Position numbers and translations under genes: made by a program
Assembly (NCBI RefSeq): GCF_033042135.1
Contig: NZ_WBXM01000012.1
Location: 1-64,000 of the forward strand
DNA length: 64,000 nt
DNA from: Haloechinothrix sp033042135
Lineage (GTDB): Bacteria; Actinomycetota; Actinomycetes; Mycobacteriales; Pseudonocardiaceae
Reading direction: 5' to 3'
Notes under the pieces: model-generated
Told to the model about the DNA's origin: nothing
Database searches by the model: none
What the model saw: only the letters and a program-made list of their open reading frames with translations
Shown: positions 55,308-64,000 of the stretch, in pieces
Position numbering within the stretch: the stretch's first letter is position 1
How the letters are laid out: each line of letters begins with the position of its first letter

Positions 55308-56515
55308 CAGCGACCTCCCAGCAGACCGTCGAGCAGGCCGGAGGTACCGCCGGAACCATCACTGTGGCCACCGCTGGGTGGCAGCGGCAACTCCGGTTGC
55401 GGGCTCTCGGGCTGCTGACCGTCCGGCTCGGCTGCCGAGCCGGGCTCCGGAGCCCCCTCTGGTTCGTCGAACAGCCCCAGCGGCGGCTGGCTCGAATTCC
55501 GGATGTTGTCGATGAGCTTGTCGAGCTTCAGCTCGAACTCCACATCCACGTTGGCGAAATCGCCCTTGACCACGTCAGCGGCGTTCCACGGCAGTGGGTA
55601 GGTCGGCAGGATCTTGAGCGCCTCGACGAGGTCGTCGTCGGCTTCGGCCAGCTTCCGCAGGGTCGGTTCGAGCGCTCGCAGATTCCGAACCGTGCCGTCC
55701 CTGCTCCGCTCGATGGTGTCGACCGTGACATCGGAGAGCTCGTCGAGCGCGACGAGCGTGTCGACGATGTCGTCGGTCTGCTCGGCGACGACGGCCAGGC
55801 CGGGTTCGAGCTCTTCGAGAGCGAGCTCGATGTGGTCGGTCTCGGCGCGCAGCGTGCCCGCGAGCTCGTCGATGCCGTCGATCGCCCTGACGATCTCGTC
55901 CTTCTGGCCATCCAGCGACCTCGCCAGTTCCGAGGCGTGCGACAGCAGCGCATTGAGCTCCTCCTCGTTGCCCGACATCGCGAGGTTGAGTTCCTCAGCG
56001 ATATCGCGCAACTGCTCGATGCCCCCGCCGGAGAGCAGCAGCGACAGCGCGCCGAGAACCTCTTCGATCTCGGCGCCGCGACTGGTCCTCGCCAGCGGGA
56101 TCACGTCGCCGTCCGACAACGTACCCTGCGGTTCGCTACCTTCCGGCGGGCGCAGCTCGACGAACTTCTCGCCGAGCAGGCTCGACTGCCGCAACGCGGC
56201 ATCGGCGTTGGCAGGCAACGTGACCTCGCCGTTGACGGTCATGTCGACCCGCGCCGCGCTGGTGTCCTCGGCGAGCTGGACGCTGTCCACCCGACCGACG
56301 GGAACGTCGTTGACCCGCACGCTGGCCTGCGGCACCAGGTCCAGCACATCGGTGAACTCCGCAGTCACCTGAAAGGGATCGTCGCCGAGGTCCGCCCCGC
56401 CGGGCAGCGGCGCATTGTACAACCCGGAGAACTCCCCAACACCGCAGGCCGACAGCACCAGTACGCAGCCAACGGCCAGCGGCGCGAACACCTTACGTCG
56501 AGCGGTCGAGTTCAC
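55307..56515 (-). CDS. mceE: MceE-type lipoprotein
   Basis: This 402-residue Mce protein begins with a lipoprotein signal; the lipobox LSAC ends at C24, as in the LprK/MceE position. A Mce domain follows (VPQASVRVNDVPVGRVDSVQL), then long helices and a Pro/Gly-rich tail (PEGAPEPGSAAEPDGQQPES). It overlaps both neighbours by TGATG. Confidence 0.9.
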   Translation of the reverse strand: MNSTARRKVFAPLAVGCVLVLSACGVGEFSGLYNAPLPGGADLGDDPFQVTAEFTDVLDLVPQASVRVNDVPVGRVDSVQLAEDTSAARVDMTVNGEVTLPANADAALRQSSLLGEKFVELRPPEGSEPQGTLSDGDVIPLARTSRGAEIEEVLGALSLLLSGGGIEQLRDIAEELNLAMSGNEEELNALLSHASELARSLDGQKDEIVRAIDGIDELAGTLRAETDHIELALEELEPGLAVVAEQTDDIVDTLVALDELSDVTVDTIERSRDGTVRNLRALEPTLRKLAEADDDLVEALKILPTYPLPWNAADVVKGDFANVDVEFELKLDKLIDNIRNSSQPPLGLFDEPEGAPEPGSAAEPDGQQPESPQPELPLPPSGGHSDGSGGTSGLLDGLLGGR

Positions 56516-57699
56516 TATTCACCTCCCCGGCCGTCGGACAGGACGTTCTCCAGCGGCAACGGCAGGGACGGCAACTCCCCTGCGTTGAGCGAGGACACGA
56601 TCTCCGAAACGGAGGGCAGCGGCAGCGCACCGTCGATCACCGGCGCCAGTTCCATGCAGGTTTCGGTGACCTCGATGGGAAGCTCGTCGGGCACCGCTGG
56701 CCCGAGGATCCGGCACAGCATCATCGCGGGCGGGAACGTGAACTCGTTGAGATTGCCCCGGACGGCGATCGTGCCGGACGCCGCGTCGTAGGCGTTGATG
56801 AAGTTGCTCATGGCGGTCGGCGCCACATCGAACACCTCCGCCACCTGACCGCGATGCTCGACAAGCTCGTGCGTCAGCGCCGCGAGCTTGTCCACATTCG
56901 ACGACAATGTCTCCGAGTTCTCGTCGACGAAGCCACGGACGTCGTCCAGCGCGATCGCCAGCGAGTGCAGGGCGGCGTCGACCTCGCCCGACTCCTCGGC
57001 GAGGAAGCCGGTCACATCCGCCATCGTGTCGTACAGCTCGTCCAGCTGCTCGTCGCTGCGGGCGAGCATCGTGACGAAGTCGGCGAGGCTGTCCACGGTG
57101 TCGAACAGGTCGTCGCCCGAATCGTCGAACGTCCGTGCCAGCTCGGCCATCTTCGTGACGGTTCGGTTGAGATCCTGACCGGTACCGTCCACGTTCTCCG
57201 CGACGGTGTCGAGCGCGCCCGACAGCGACCCGTCGGCGTTGACGCCGTCGGGCCCCAGGTCGGTCGCCAGCGTGTCGAGCCGCTCGAACAGCTCGTCGAT
57301 CTCAGCGGGAGCCGCGGTACGTTCGGAGGGAATCTCCGCGCCGGCTGCGAGCTTCTCGCCCCCCTCGTACACCGGTGTCAGCTGGATGTACCGGTCGCTG
57401 ACCAGGCTGGGTGCGACGACGACCGCGCTCGCGTTCGCGGGCACGTCGACATCGGAGTCGACGGCCAGGTCCACGCGCACGGTCTCGCCCTCGGGATGTA
57501 CCCGGGTCACGGTGCCCACCTCGATACCGAGGACCCGCACCGAGGAATCCTCGTACAACCCGACGGCCCTGTCGAAATAGGCGGTGAACTCCGTTCGCTG
57601 CTGCTGTGTCACAACCAGGACCCCGGCGAGCAGCAAGGCGAGAACGCAGCCGAGCGCGATGACACGAGGGCCACCGACCTTGTGCAGCACGCCCACCAT
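56515..57699 (-). CDS. mceD: MceD-type substrate-binding protein
   Basis: This 394-residue Mce protein has a membrane helix (VIALGCVLALLLAGVLVV), a Mce domain (YEDSSVRVLGIEVGTVTRV) and helical regions. ATG 57699 overlaps the mceC stop by TGATG; a GTG 57702 start is less likely. Confidence 0.9.
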   Translation of the reverse strand: MVGVLHKVGGPRVIALGCVLALLLAGVLVVTQQQRTEFTAYFDRAVGLYEDSSVRVLGIEVGTVTRVHPEGETVRVDLAVDSDVDVPANASAVVVAPSLVSDRYIQLTPVYEGGEKLAAGAEIPSERTAAPAEIDELFERLDTLATDLGPDGVNADGSLSGALDTVAENVDGTGQDLNRTVTKMAELARTFDDSGDDLFDTVDSLADFVTMLARSDEQLDELYDTMADVTGFLAEESGEVDAALHSLAIALDDVRGFVDENSETLSSNVDKLAALTHELVEHRGQVAEVFDVAPTAMSNFINAYDAASGTIAVRGNLNEFTFPPAMMLCRILGPAVPDELPIEVTETCMELAPVIDGALPLPSVSEIVSSLNAGELPSLPLPLENVLSDGRGGE

Positions 57700-58748
57700 C
57701 ACTCCCTCTCAATCCCTTGATCCGGAGCCGCCACCGGAGGTATGCAGCCCTCCGGGTTGGTGGTAAGTCCACCGATGCGCAGGCTCGGTGGCAGGAAGCC
57801 GCAGAAGTATCCGTCGAACCACCGGCCGTCCGCCAGCGCGTTCGTGCCGAGCCGGGTGAACGGTCCCAGCAGCTCGATGCTGCGGGAGATGTTGTCCTGA
57901 TTGGCTTGGAGAACGTCGGTGACGTCGTCCAGCGTGTCCAGTGTCGGTTTCAACTGCGCCCGGTTGTCAGCCACGACGCCGGACAGCTGCTCGGAGACCC
58001 GCTGCGTGCCGGCCAGCAGCCTACTGATCGCCTCCTCGCGCTCCCGCAGTTCGGTGAGTAGCAGGTTGGCCTCGTCGATGATGCTCTCGATCTCGCCGCT
58101 GCGTTCGACGAGCAGCTCGGATATCTGGCTGGTGTTGGACATCAGCCGCACGAGCTCGTCATCGCGCGAGGCCACGGTATCCGCCAGCGAGGACAGCCCG
58201 TCGAGCGTGTCCTGCAGGTGTTCCGGGGTGTCGGCGAAAGTCTCCGATACGACGTCGAAGCTGTCGGAGAGTCGTTCCGTATCGAGCCGTCCCGCGGTGT
58301 CGGCCAGCTCGTCGAACACATCCTGGATCTCGAACGGTGTCATGGTGCGATCAACAGGTATCGGCTCGTTCGGATCGAGCTGGCCGTCGCCTGCCGAGTT
58401 CAGCGTAAGCTGCTTTTCGCCGAGCAGGTTCTTGACGTCGATGGACGCCGTTGACCGCTCACCCAGCCGCGCGGCCGAGTTCCGCGCCTGCCTGTCGATA
58501 CGGAAGGTGACCAGCACCTGGGTACCGTCCAGCTCCACATCGGTGACCTCACCGACCTGGACGCCTGCCATCTGGACCTCGTCACCACCCGACAGGCCCG
58601 CTGATTCGGCGAAATGGGCAGAATACGTCGTCCCGCCGCCGATGATCGGCAGGTCCTGCGCGTTGTAGGCCACGACCACGGCCAGCACCAGCAACATCGC
58701 GGAAACGGCGCCGACGGCGGCTTGATCGCGCGACTTCAGTGGCTTCAT
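57699..58748 (-). CDS. mceC: MceC-type substrate-binding protein
   Basis: This 349-residue Mce protein has an N-terminal helix (AAVGAVSAMLLVLAVVVAY), a Mce domain (SGGDEVQMAGVQVGEVTDVEL) and a coiled-coil-rich helical body. It starts at ATG 58748, overlapping the mceB stop (TGATG). Confidence 0.9.
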   Translation of the reverse strand: MKPLKSRDQAAVGAVSAMLLVLAVVVAYNAQDLPIIGGGTTYSAHFAESAGLSGGDEVQMAGVQVGEVTDVELDGTQVLVTFRIDRQARNSAARLGERSTASIDVKNLLGEKQLTLNSAGDGQLDPNEPIPVDRTMTPFEIQDVFDELADTAGRLDTERLSDSFDVVSETFADTPEHLQDTLDGLSSLADTVASRDDELVRLMSNTSQISELLVERSGEIESIIDEANLLLTELREREEAISRLLAGTQRVSEQLSGVVADNRAQLKPTLDTLDDVTDVLQANQDNISRSIELLGPFTRLGTNALADGRWFDGYFCGFLPPSLRIGGLTTNPEGCIPPVAAPDQGIERE

Positions 58749-59779
58749 CACCCGCACCTCTCTGCCGATTGCATACCGGGGGGCGGGATCAGGGGGATCT
58801 CGACATTGAGCGACTCCACCCCGATCGTGCCGGAGATGTCGCACATGAAGTAGTTGTACCAACCGCCGTAACTGAGAACCCTCGTGAACTGCTGTAGGGT
58901 GCGCGGCAGCCGGTTGAGGATCTCGTCGATCGTGTCGTCCGACTCGTCCAAAGTGTCAGCGAGGTCGCCGAGCGCGTGAATGTTGTCCCGCAACGGCGGG
59001 CGCACCTCTGACACGAGACCGGACACGCTGTGCGTGAGATCCCCGAGGGACTCGGTCGCCTCCCCGATAGGTTCGCGCCGTTCGGCAAGCCCCGCCACCA
59101 ACTGCCGTGTCGTGTCGATCAGCTGCTCGGTCTGCGGGCCACGCTCGTTGACCGTGTCGAGCACCTCGTTCAGGTTGGTGATCACGTTGCCGATCACCTC
59201 GTCCCGCTCGGCGAGGGTGGAGGTCACCGACGCGGTATGCGCGAGCAAGCTGTTGATGGACTCTCCCTCGCCCTCGAAAACCCGGATGATCTGCGCGGCG
59301 AGCTGGTTGACCTGCTCCGGATCCAAGGCCTGGAACAGCGGCTGGAACCCCCGGAACAACGCGGTGAGGTCGAGAGCGGGCTCGGTACGTTCCACCGGGA
59401 TGACGTCGCCCTCCGACAGGGTGTCGCCTGAAGCGCCGACTTCGGTGTCCAGCGCGAGGTAGCGCTGTCCGATGACGTTGCGGAACCTGACCGCCGCGGT
59501 GGTCTCGGCTGGCAATGTATGCCCCGCGTCCACGTCGAATCGCACCTCCGCGATGCTGTCTTCGGCGACCTCAACCGAGGACACCTGCCCGACCCGCACC
59601 CCCCTGATCCGCACGTCCGAGCCGTCACGCAACGAGGAAGCGTCGTCGAACCGCGCGGTATAGCTGGAGGATTCGCCGAAGTTCGCGCTGGCAATCGTCG
59701 CCGCGAGCATGGCGGTCAGAAAGACAGTGACGAGCGCGAACGCGATGATCTTGATCAGCGAGGAGACGAAACCGCTCAT
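58748..59779 (-). CDS. mceB: MceB-type substrate-binding protein
   Basis: This 343-residue Mce protein begins with a membrane helix (SLIKIIAFALVTVFLTAMLAA) and has a Mce domain (LRDGSDVRIRGVRVGQVSSVEV), a helical stretch with a conserved WYNYFMCDI near the end. ATG 59779 overlaps the mceA stop by ATGA. Confidence 0.9.
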   Translation of the reverse strand: MSGFVSSLIKIIAFALVTVFLTAMLAATIASANFGESSSYTARFDDASSLRDGSDVRIRGVRVGQVSSVEVAEDSIAEVRFDVDAGHTLPAETTAAVRFRNVIGQRYLALDTEVGASGDTLSEGDVIPVERTEPALDLTALFRGFQPLFQALDPEQVNQLAAQIIRVFEGEGESINSLLAHTASVTSTLAERDEVIGNVITNLNEVLDTVNERGPQTEQLIDTTRQLVAGLAERREPIGEATESLGDLTHSVSGLVSEVRPPLRDNIHALGDLADTLDESDDTIDEILNRLPRTLQQFTRVLSYGGWYNYFMCDISGTIGVESLNVEIPLIPPPGMQSAERCG

Positions 59780-61131
59780 CGCACCTCCACCTCCGCTCCG
59801 CGATACAGCGGCCCGACCAGCAGGCTCGCCCACCCGGGCACGGCCTCCGGCCCGTCACCGACCGCTGGGGCCGCCAGCACCGAAATCAGCTGCTGCTCCA
59901 TCGGCGAGTTGGCCACCGATACGCCGCCTGCCGCGGCACTGCCACGCCTGCCGTCGTCGCCGAAGTCCTCGTAGGACACACCGCTGCCGTCGGCGTTGCT
60001 CGGCGGCGGCGGCTTGCTGGAGCCGTCCTCAAGAGGCCCGTCCGGCGGGTACTGCGGGAAGAAATCGGGCCGGTCACCCATCGGATAGCACCGTGGACCG
60101 CGCTTGTCCTCGTAACGCGGCTCGTCCACGCCCGGCTCGTACTTGCCCCTGCTCGAGATGAACTCAAGGCTGATCTGGTTCCGCCCCCCACTGAACGCCT
60201 TCTCGGCGTCCTCCAGCTGGGCGGCCATCTGGCGCAGCATGCAGGGATACTGCGGCGCGTAGCGCTCCAGGATGTCCAACGTCGGCTGAGCCGTCGCGGT
60301 GAGGTCGATCAGGTTGTCCCTGTTGACTTCGAGGAAACTACCGAGATCGTGGGAAGCGCCGATGACCGCGCGGTACAGGCCCATGAGGTCGTCCTGCTTC
60401 TCCACGATCGTCCGGGTCGTCGTGGTCGCCGTGGACAGCGCCTCCAGGAAGTCGGGTGCCGCCTCGGTATACGTTTCGGACACATCGGCCAGCCCAGCCA
60501 GGTTCTCCTCAAGGTCGGGCAGCGACGGATTGACCTCCGCCAGGTACTCCGAGAGCAACACCAGCGTGTCACCGAGCTGCGCACCCCTGCCGTCCAACGC
60601 AGTCGCCACGGAGTTCAACGCGCTCGCCAGCTTCTGCGGTTCCACCGCCTGCAGCAATGGCAGCGTGTTGTCCAGAACCTGCTCTAGCTCGATGGCTCGC
60701 TCGCTGCGATCGTGCCCGATCACCGCGCCGTCGGCGAGATGATCGGTCGCGGCCATCTCCACATCGGCCCCTTCGGGTGACCGCAGCTCCACGTAGCGCT
60801 CCCCGAACAGCGTCTTGGGCAGCAACCGCGCTTCCACGTCCGAGGGGATCCGCTCCAGCTGGTCAGGTGCCAGTGCCAGCTCCAGACTCGCGCCGTCCCC
60901 TGTGGAGGAAATGTCTCGCACCTCGCCGACCATGACCCCCCGCAGCTTCACGTCCGCTCCCGGTCGGAGCTGGTTGCCCGCGTGTCCGGCTTCCAGCGTC
61001 ACGGTCGCCACCGTGGTGAAGACCTTGTTGTAGGCACCGACGGTCACCCCGATGAACAGCGCGACGACGACCAGCATCGCCAGGCCCATCACCTGGTGAC
61101 GGAGCCGCCGCAGCACCACCTGGCGTCTCAT
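59776..61131 (-). CDS. mceA: MceA-type substrate-binding protein
   Basis: This 451-residue Mce protein has a helix near its start (MGLAMLVVVALFIGVTVGAY), a Mce domain (LRPGADVKLRGVMVGEVRDI) and a long Pro/Gly-rich, acidic C-terminus typical of MceA. GAGGGAGG precedes ATG 61131. It is the first mce gene after yrbEB, with 28 nt between. Confidence 0.92.
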   Translation of the reverse strand: MRRQVVLRRLRHQVMGLAMLVVVALFIGVTVGAYNKVFTTVATVTLEAGHAGNQLRPGADVKLRGVMVGEVRDISSTGDGASLELALAPDQLERIPSDVEARLLPKTLFGERYVELRSPEGADVEMAATDHLADGAVIGHDRSERAIELEQVLDNTLPLLQAVEPQKLASALNSVATALDGRGAQLGDTLVLLSEYLAEVNPSLPDLEENLAGLADVSETYTEAAPDFLEALSTATTTTRTIVEKQDDLMGLYRAVIGASHDLGSFLEVNRDNLIDLTATAQPTLDILERYAPQYPCMLRQMAAQLEDAEKAFSGGRNQISLEFISSRGKYEPGVDEPRYEDKRGPRCYPMGDRPDFFPQYPPDGPLEDGSSKPPPPSNADGSGVSYEDFGDDGRRGSAAAGGVSVANSPMEQQLISVLAAPAVGDGPEAVPGWASLLVGPLYRGAEVEVR

Positions 61132-61159
61132 CGACCGGTCGCCTCCCTCATCGCTTGCC

Positions 61160-62074
61160 TCATCCCGCGATCCTCACCGTCGTCGTCGATCCCCAGATGG
61201 CCAGGCTGAGGAAGAAGTCGATGACCACGATCAACACGATCGACGTTCGCACCGCCCGGCCGACAGCTACTCCGACGCCCGCTGGTCCGCCGCGCGCGGT
61301 GTAGCCGTAGTAGCAGTGGGTCAGGATCACCGCGACACTGAAGATCAGGACCTTCAGGAACGACCACATCACGTCCTCCGGGGGAAGGAACAGGGTGAAG
61401 TAGTGGTCGTAGGTGCCCGCCGACTGGCCGTACACCCAGATCGTGATCTGCCGTGACGCCACGTAGGCCGACAGCAGGCCCACCGCATACAGCGGGATCA
61501 CCGCGGCCACGCCTGCCAACACGCGGGTAGTGACCAGGTAGGGCACGCTCGGCACGCCCATCACCTCGAGGGCGTCGATCTCCTCGGAGATGCGCATCGC
61601 GCCGAGCTGCGCGGTGAAGCCGCAACCCACGGTGGCCGACAGCGCCAGCCCCGCCGAGATCGGCGCGACTTCGCGGGTATTGAAGTAGGCCGAGATGAAG
61701 CCGGTCAGCGCCGCGGTACCGAGCTGGTCCAGCGAGGAGTAGCCCTGCAAGCCCACTACCATGCCGGTGAACAGGGTCATGCCGATCATCACGCCGAGCG
61801 TGCCGCCGATGATCGCCAATCCCCCCGTACCGAAGCACACCTCGGTCAGCAGGCGGATCAGTTCCTTCGGGTAGCGGCGCAGCGTCCTGGGAGCCCAGGC
61901 GATCGCGCGGAGGTAGAAGGACAGCTGCTGACCGAGCCCTTCCAGCGAGGCGCCGGGGCGCGCGATGATCTCCAGGGTGCGGTCGGTCAGCTCCTCCCGC
62001 TCGTTCTTGCGTCCCGCCGCGACGGGCCGTCCGGCCCCGTCCTGCTCGCCGTGCCGCTCGTCCTGGATGGTCAT
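61160..62074 (-). CDS. yrbEB: YrbEB permease (Mce transporter)
   Basis: This 304-residue permease has several membrane helices in the MlaE fold and an unusually long, charged N-terminal tail (about 45 residues). The EEIDALEVMGVPSVPYLVTTRV block is the MlaE/YrbE signature that contacts the ATPase. It follows yrbEA by 4 nt. Confidence 0.92.
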   Translation of the reverse strand: MTIQDERHGEQDGAGRPVAAGRKNEREELTDRTLEIIARPGASLEGLGQQLSFYLRAIAWAPRTLRRYPKELIRLLTEVCFGTGGLAIIGGTLGVMIGMTLFTGMVVGLQGYSSLDQLGTAALTGFISAYFNTREVAPISAGLALSATVGCGFTAQLGAMRISEEIDALEVMGVPSVPYLVTTRVLAGVAAVIPLYAVGLLSAYVASRQITIWVYGQSAGTYDHYFTLFLPPEDVMWSFLKVLIFSVAVILTHCYYGYTARGGPAGVGVAVGRAVRTSIVLIVVIDFFLSLAIWGSTTTVRIAG

Positions 62075-62078
62075 AGCA

Positions 62079-62873
62079 TCACAACGCCTTCGGCGGAACG
62101 ACTTGCAGGTAGACCGCGGTGATCACCACGTTGATCAAAAACAGCAGCAGGAAGGTGATCACCACGGCCTGGTTGACCGCGTCACCGACACCTTTCGGGC
62201 CGCCGGCGGGGTTCAGCCCGCGGTAGGCGGCCACCACGCCTGCTACGAAGCCGAACAACAGTGCCTTGAACTGGCTGATCCACAGGTCGGGCAGCTGTGC
62301 CAACGCGTTGAAGCTGGCCAGGTAAGCACCAGGAGTGCCGCCCTGCATGATGACGTTGAAGAAGTAGCCGCCGAGCACCCCGACCACGCTCACCAGCCCA
62401 TTGAGCAGCATGGCGACCACCGTCGCCGCCAGCACCCTCGGCACGATGAGCCGCTGCACCGGGTTGACACCGAGCACTTCCATGGCGTCGATCTCTTCCC
62501 GGATCTTGCGGGCGCCGATGTCGGCACAAACCGCCGAGCCCCCGGCCCCGGCCACGACCAGCGCCGTGATCAGCGGGGCTGCCTGCTGCACGATGCCGAT
62601 GGCGCTGGCGGCTCCGGTGAACGACTGAGCGCCGATCTGCTCGGTCAGCGAGCCGAGTTGCAGCGCGATCACCGCGCCGAACGGGATCGCCACCAGCGCT
62701 GTCGGCAGGATCGTGACGCTGGCGAAGAACCAGCACTGCTGGATGAACTCGCGGAACTGGAACGGGCGGCGGAAGGTGCCACGCAGCACGTCCCACGCGA
62801 GCGTGGTCAACCTGCCGACCTGGCTGAGCGCAGCCGCACCGGGCACCGACACGCCGGTACCCTTGGTGACCAT
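62079..62873 (-). CDS. yrbEA: YrbEA permease (Mce transporter)
   Basis: This 264-residue permease has the MlaE signature ADIGARKIREEIDAMEVLGVNPVQRLIVPRV (split about residues 117-147) and MlaE-type helices. GGAGGAAGCC precedes ATG 62873. With yrbEB it forms the membrane pore; the ATPase (MceG/Mkl type) is not in the window. The mce4-like setting next to SDR and steroid genes suggests sterol import, as inference. Confidence 0.92.
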   Translation of the reverse strand: MVTKGTGVSVPGAAALSQVGRLTTLAWDVLRGTFRRPFQFREFIQQCWFFASVTILPTALVAIPFGAVIALQLGSLTEQIGAQSFTGAASAIGIVQQAAPLITALVVAGAGGSAVCADIGARKIREEIDAMEVLGVNPVQRLIVPRVLAATVVAMLLNGLVSVVGVLGGYFFNVIMQGGTPGAYLASFNALAQLPDLWISQFKALLFGFVAGVVAAYRGLNPAGGPKGVGDAVNQAVVITFLLLFLINVVITAVYLQVVPPKAL

Positions 62874-62936
62874 GGCTTCCTCCACGCTCCTCACACGCCA
62901 CGCCGTCGGGACCGGCGGGCGTTACCGTTCGTGCCG

Positions 62937-63698
62937 CTAGATCTTCAGCGAATGCGTCGCTGTGACGCCCCCGTCCGCGACGAACTCCGAGCCCGTGCAG
63001 TAAGAGCTCTCGTCGCTGGCGAGAAAGACCACCAGGTCGGCGATCTCGTCCGCTTCTCCGAGGCGTCCCAGCGCGATCCGCTTGCCGATCCACTTCTTGT
63101 CGAGCTCGATGCCGCCCATCGCATCCTGCACCATCTGAGTGTCGATCATGCCGGGGTGGAGCGAGTTGACGCGGATGCCATCCTTACCGAGTTCCAGCGC
63201 GGCGACCTTGCTCATACCCCGGATGGCGAACTTGCTCGCCGTGTACGCGGTCAGCAACGGCGCCGCTGCCAGCCCTTCTATCGAGGACAGGTTGATGATC
63301 GACCCGCCACCCGCGCTTCGCATGGGTTCAACGACCGAGCGCATTCCGAGGAACGTACCGATTTGATTAACACGGATCACGCGTTCGAAGTCGGCGAGCG
63401 TGGTGCCGGTCAGCTCGGCGAAGTGCAGCAGCCCCGCGTTGTTGACAAGCACGTTCAGCGTGCCGAACGCGACGACCGTCCGCTCGACGGCCTCCTGCCA
63501 CGCCTGCTCGTCGGTGACGTCGAGGTGGCAGTACGCCGCGGCGTCGCCCAGCTCGGCGGCGAGCTGTTTGCCGTCGTCGTCGTTGACATCGGACAGCATC
63601 ACCTTCGCGCCTTCGGCGACGAACTTCCGCGCGGCCGCTGCGCCCTGCCCGCGCGCCGCACCGGTGATCAGCCCTACCTTTCCGGTCAACCGACCCAT
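62937..63698 (-). CDS. SDR-family oxidoreductase, hydroxysteroid-dehydrogenase-like
   Basis: This 253-residue short-chain dehydrogenase has TGAARGQGAAAARKF, NNAGLLHF and YTASKFAIRGM, with SYCTGSEFVADGG near the end. It resembles the SDR at 30317 and the 3alpha/20beta-HSD group. It is upstream of the mce operon on the same strand (63 nt before yrbEA), similar to the SDR genes next to mce4 in mycobacteria. Confidence 0.86.
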   Translation of the reverse strand: MGRLTGKVGLITGAARGQGAAAARKFVAEGAKVMLSDVNDDDGKQLAAELGDAAAYCHLDVTDEQAWQEAVERTVVAFGTLNVLVNNAGLLHFAELTGTTLADFERVIRVNQIGTFLGMRSVVEPMRSAGGGSIINLSSIEGLAAAPLLTAYTASKFAIRGMSKVAALELGKDGIRVNSLHPGMIDTQMVQDAMGGIELDKKWIGKRIALGRLGEADEIADLVVFLASDESSYCTGSEFVADGGVTATHSLKI

Positions 63699-63776
63699 GC
63701 TCGCTCCCTACGCTCTGAAACCGGGGTGCCGTCCAAGGGCACCGACACCGCGCACGCTCGCCCGATTACCCGCTGC

Positions 63777-64000
63777 TCACATCATCTCGTCGCTCAACGG
63801 CATCATCACCGTCTTGAGCTCGGTATACGCTTCGAAGGCCGACTGACCGCCCTCGCGTCCCAAACCGGACTGCTTGAACCCGCCGAAGGGCGCGTGCGGC
63901 TCGATCTGGAAACCGTTGATGCCGACGGTACCGACGCGCAGCGCGCGCGAGACCCGGAACGCACGCTGCGCGTCGGCGCTGAACACCCCGGCTCCCAGGC
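63777..64000 (-). CDS. Aldehyde dehydrogenase, C-terminal part (partial)
   Basis: The last 73 or so residues of an ALDH superfamily enzyme, running off the right edge, include GINGFQIEPHAPFGGFKQSGLGREGG, the C-terminal signature with the conserved FGGFKQSG. The start is outside the window. It precedes the SDR and mce genes on the same strand and may belong to the same transcript. Confidence 0.85.
   Translation of the reverse strand, partial: LGAGVFSADAQRAFRVSRALRVGTVGINGFQIEPHAPFGGFKQSGLGREGGQSAFEAYTELKTVMMPLSDEMM

Noticed and set aside
53826..56791. Long plus-strand open frames of about 475-530 codons
   Set aside because: They are antisense shadows of mceE and mceF with repetitive, low-information products typical of high-GC DNA.

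Overview
The window is high-GC DNA from an actinomycete. The rRNA operon layout, a sterol/CYP51 gene set like that of mycobacteria, F420-type enzymes and a complete mce operon suggest a Pseudonocardiaceae-like or other mycolic-order relative. The family assignment is inference; no database was searched.

Left edge (1-3.8 kb): an rRNA operon on the minus strand (16S, a short spacer without tRNA, the 5' half of 23S) with its leader. Housekeeping block (3.8-17.6 kb): a Dph6-like ATP pyrophosphatase, proline iminopeptidase, a MerR/HspR-like regulator divergent from hsp20 with a HAIR-like box between them, a two-subunit xanthine-dehydrogenase-family oxidoreductase with a Tat signal, an NtrC/AcoR-like regulator without the sigma-54 contact motif, a SixA phosphatase, tricorn protease and a gamma-glutamyltransferase homologue.

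Sterol/lipid block (17.7-42.2 kb): hsaE with a ferredoxin and ferredoxin reductase, a KstD-like flavoprotein, cyp51 at the head of a four-gene operon coupled by ATGA overlaps (P450, aldehyde dehydrogenase, SDR, 3-hydroxyisobutyrate-dehydrogenase type), two LLM flavoenzymes, cyp123 with SDR, ferredoxin and its TetR regulator, a KshB-like reductase with a carboxymuconolactone-decarboxylase-like gene, and a third P450 with its own ferredoxin. The content matches the cyp51-cyp123-aldA neighbourhood of M. tuberculosis (Rv0763c-Rv0771). Two regulatory codes are visible. One is KstR-type boxes TnnAACnnGTTnnA (three sites). The other is an 18-bp dyad ACTGKACANNTGTMCAGT at the P450 and reductase promoters and, in weaker form, on the tetR promoter. 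A small GntR/GNAT island with a triple operator sits inside the block.

RiPP block (42.4-49.1 kb): a lasso peptide cluster. The cyclase and a fused RRE-protease are followed upstream by a 50-residue precursor ORF at 46288-46440, which I found by translating the minus strand. The predicted core is GIAGPHSEAGVPQRSHV (Gly1 to Glu8 ring). A histidyl-tRNA synthetase of unusual type lies convergent and 12 bp away, and is a candidate self-resistance target. Two small genes (Cys-rich and prim-pol-like) lie immediately upstream on the same strand, and an XRE/TPR regulator is divergent.

Right part (49.2-64 kb): hsaF-hsaG (the end of the meta-cleavage pathway, with hsaE 29 kb away), a divergent IclR regulator, an ACR3/bile-acid-symporter-like transporter, and a full mce operon (yrbEA, yrbEB, mceA-F and two Mce-associated genes) for lipid import. 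Upstream are an SDR and the 3' end of an aldehyde dehydrogenase. Import (Mce), steroid ring attack (KstD, KshB-like, P450s) and pyruvate/acetyl-CoA release (HsaE/F/G) together fit sterol or related lipid catabolism.
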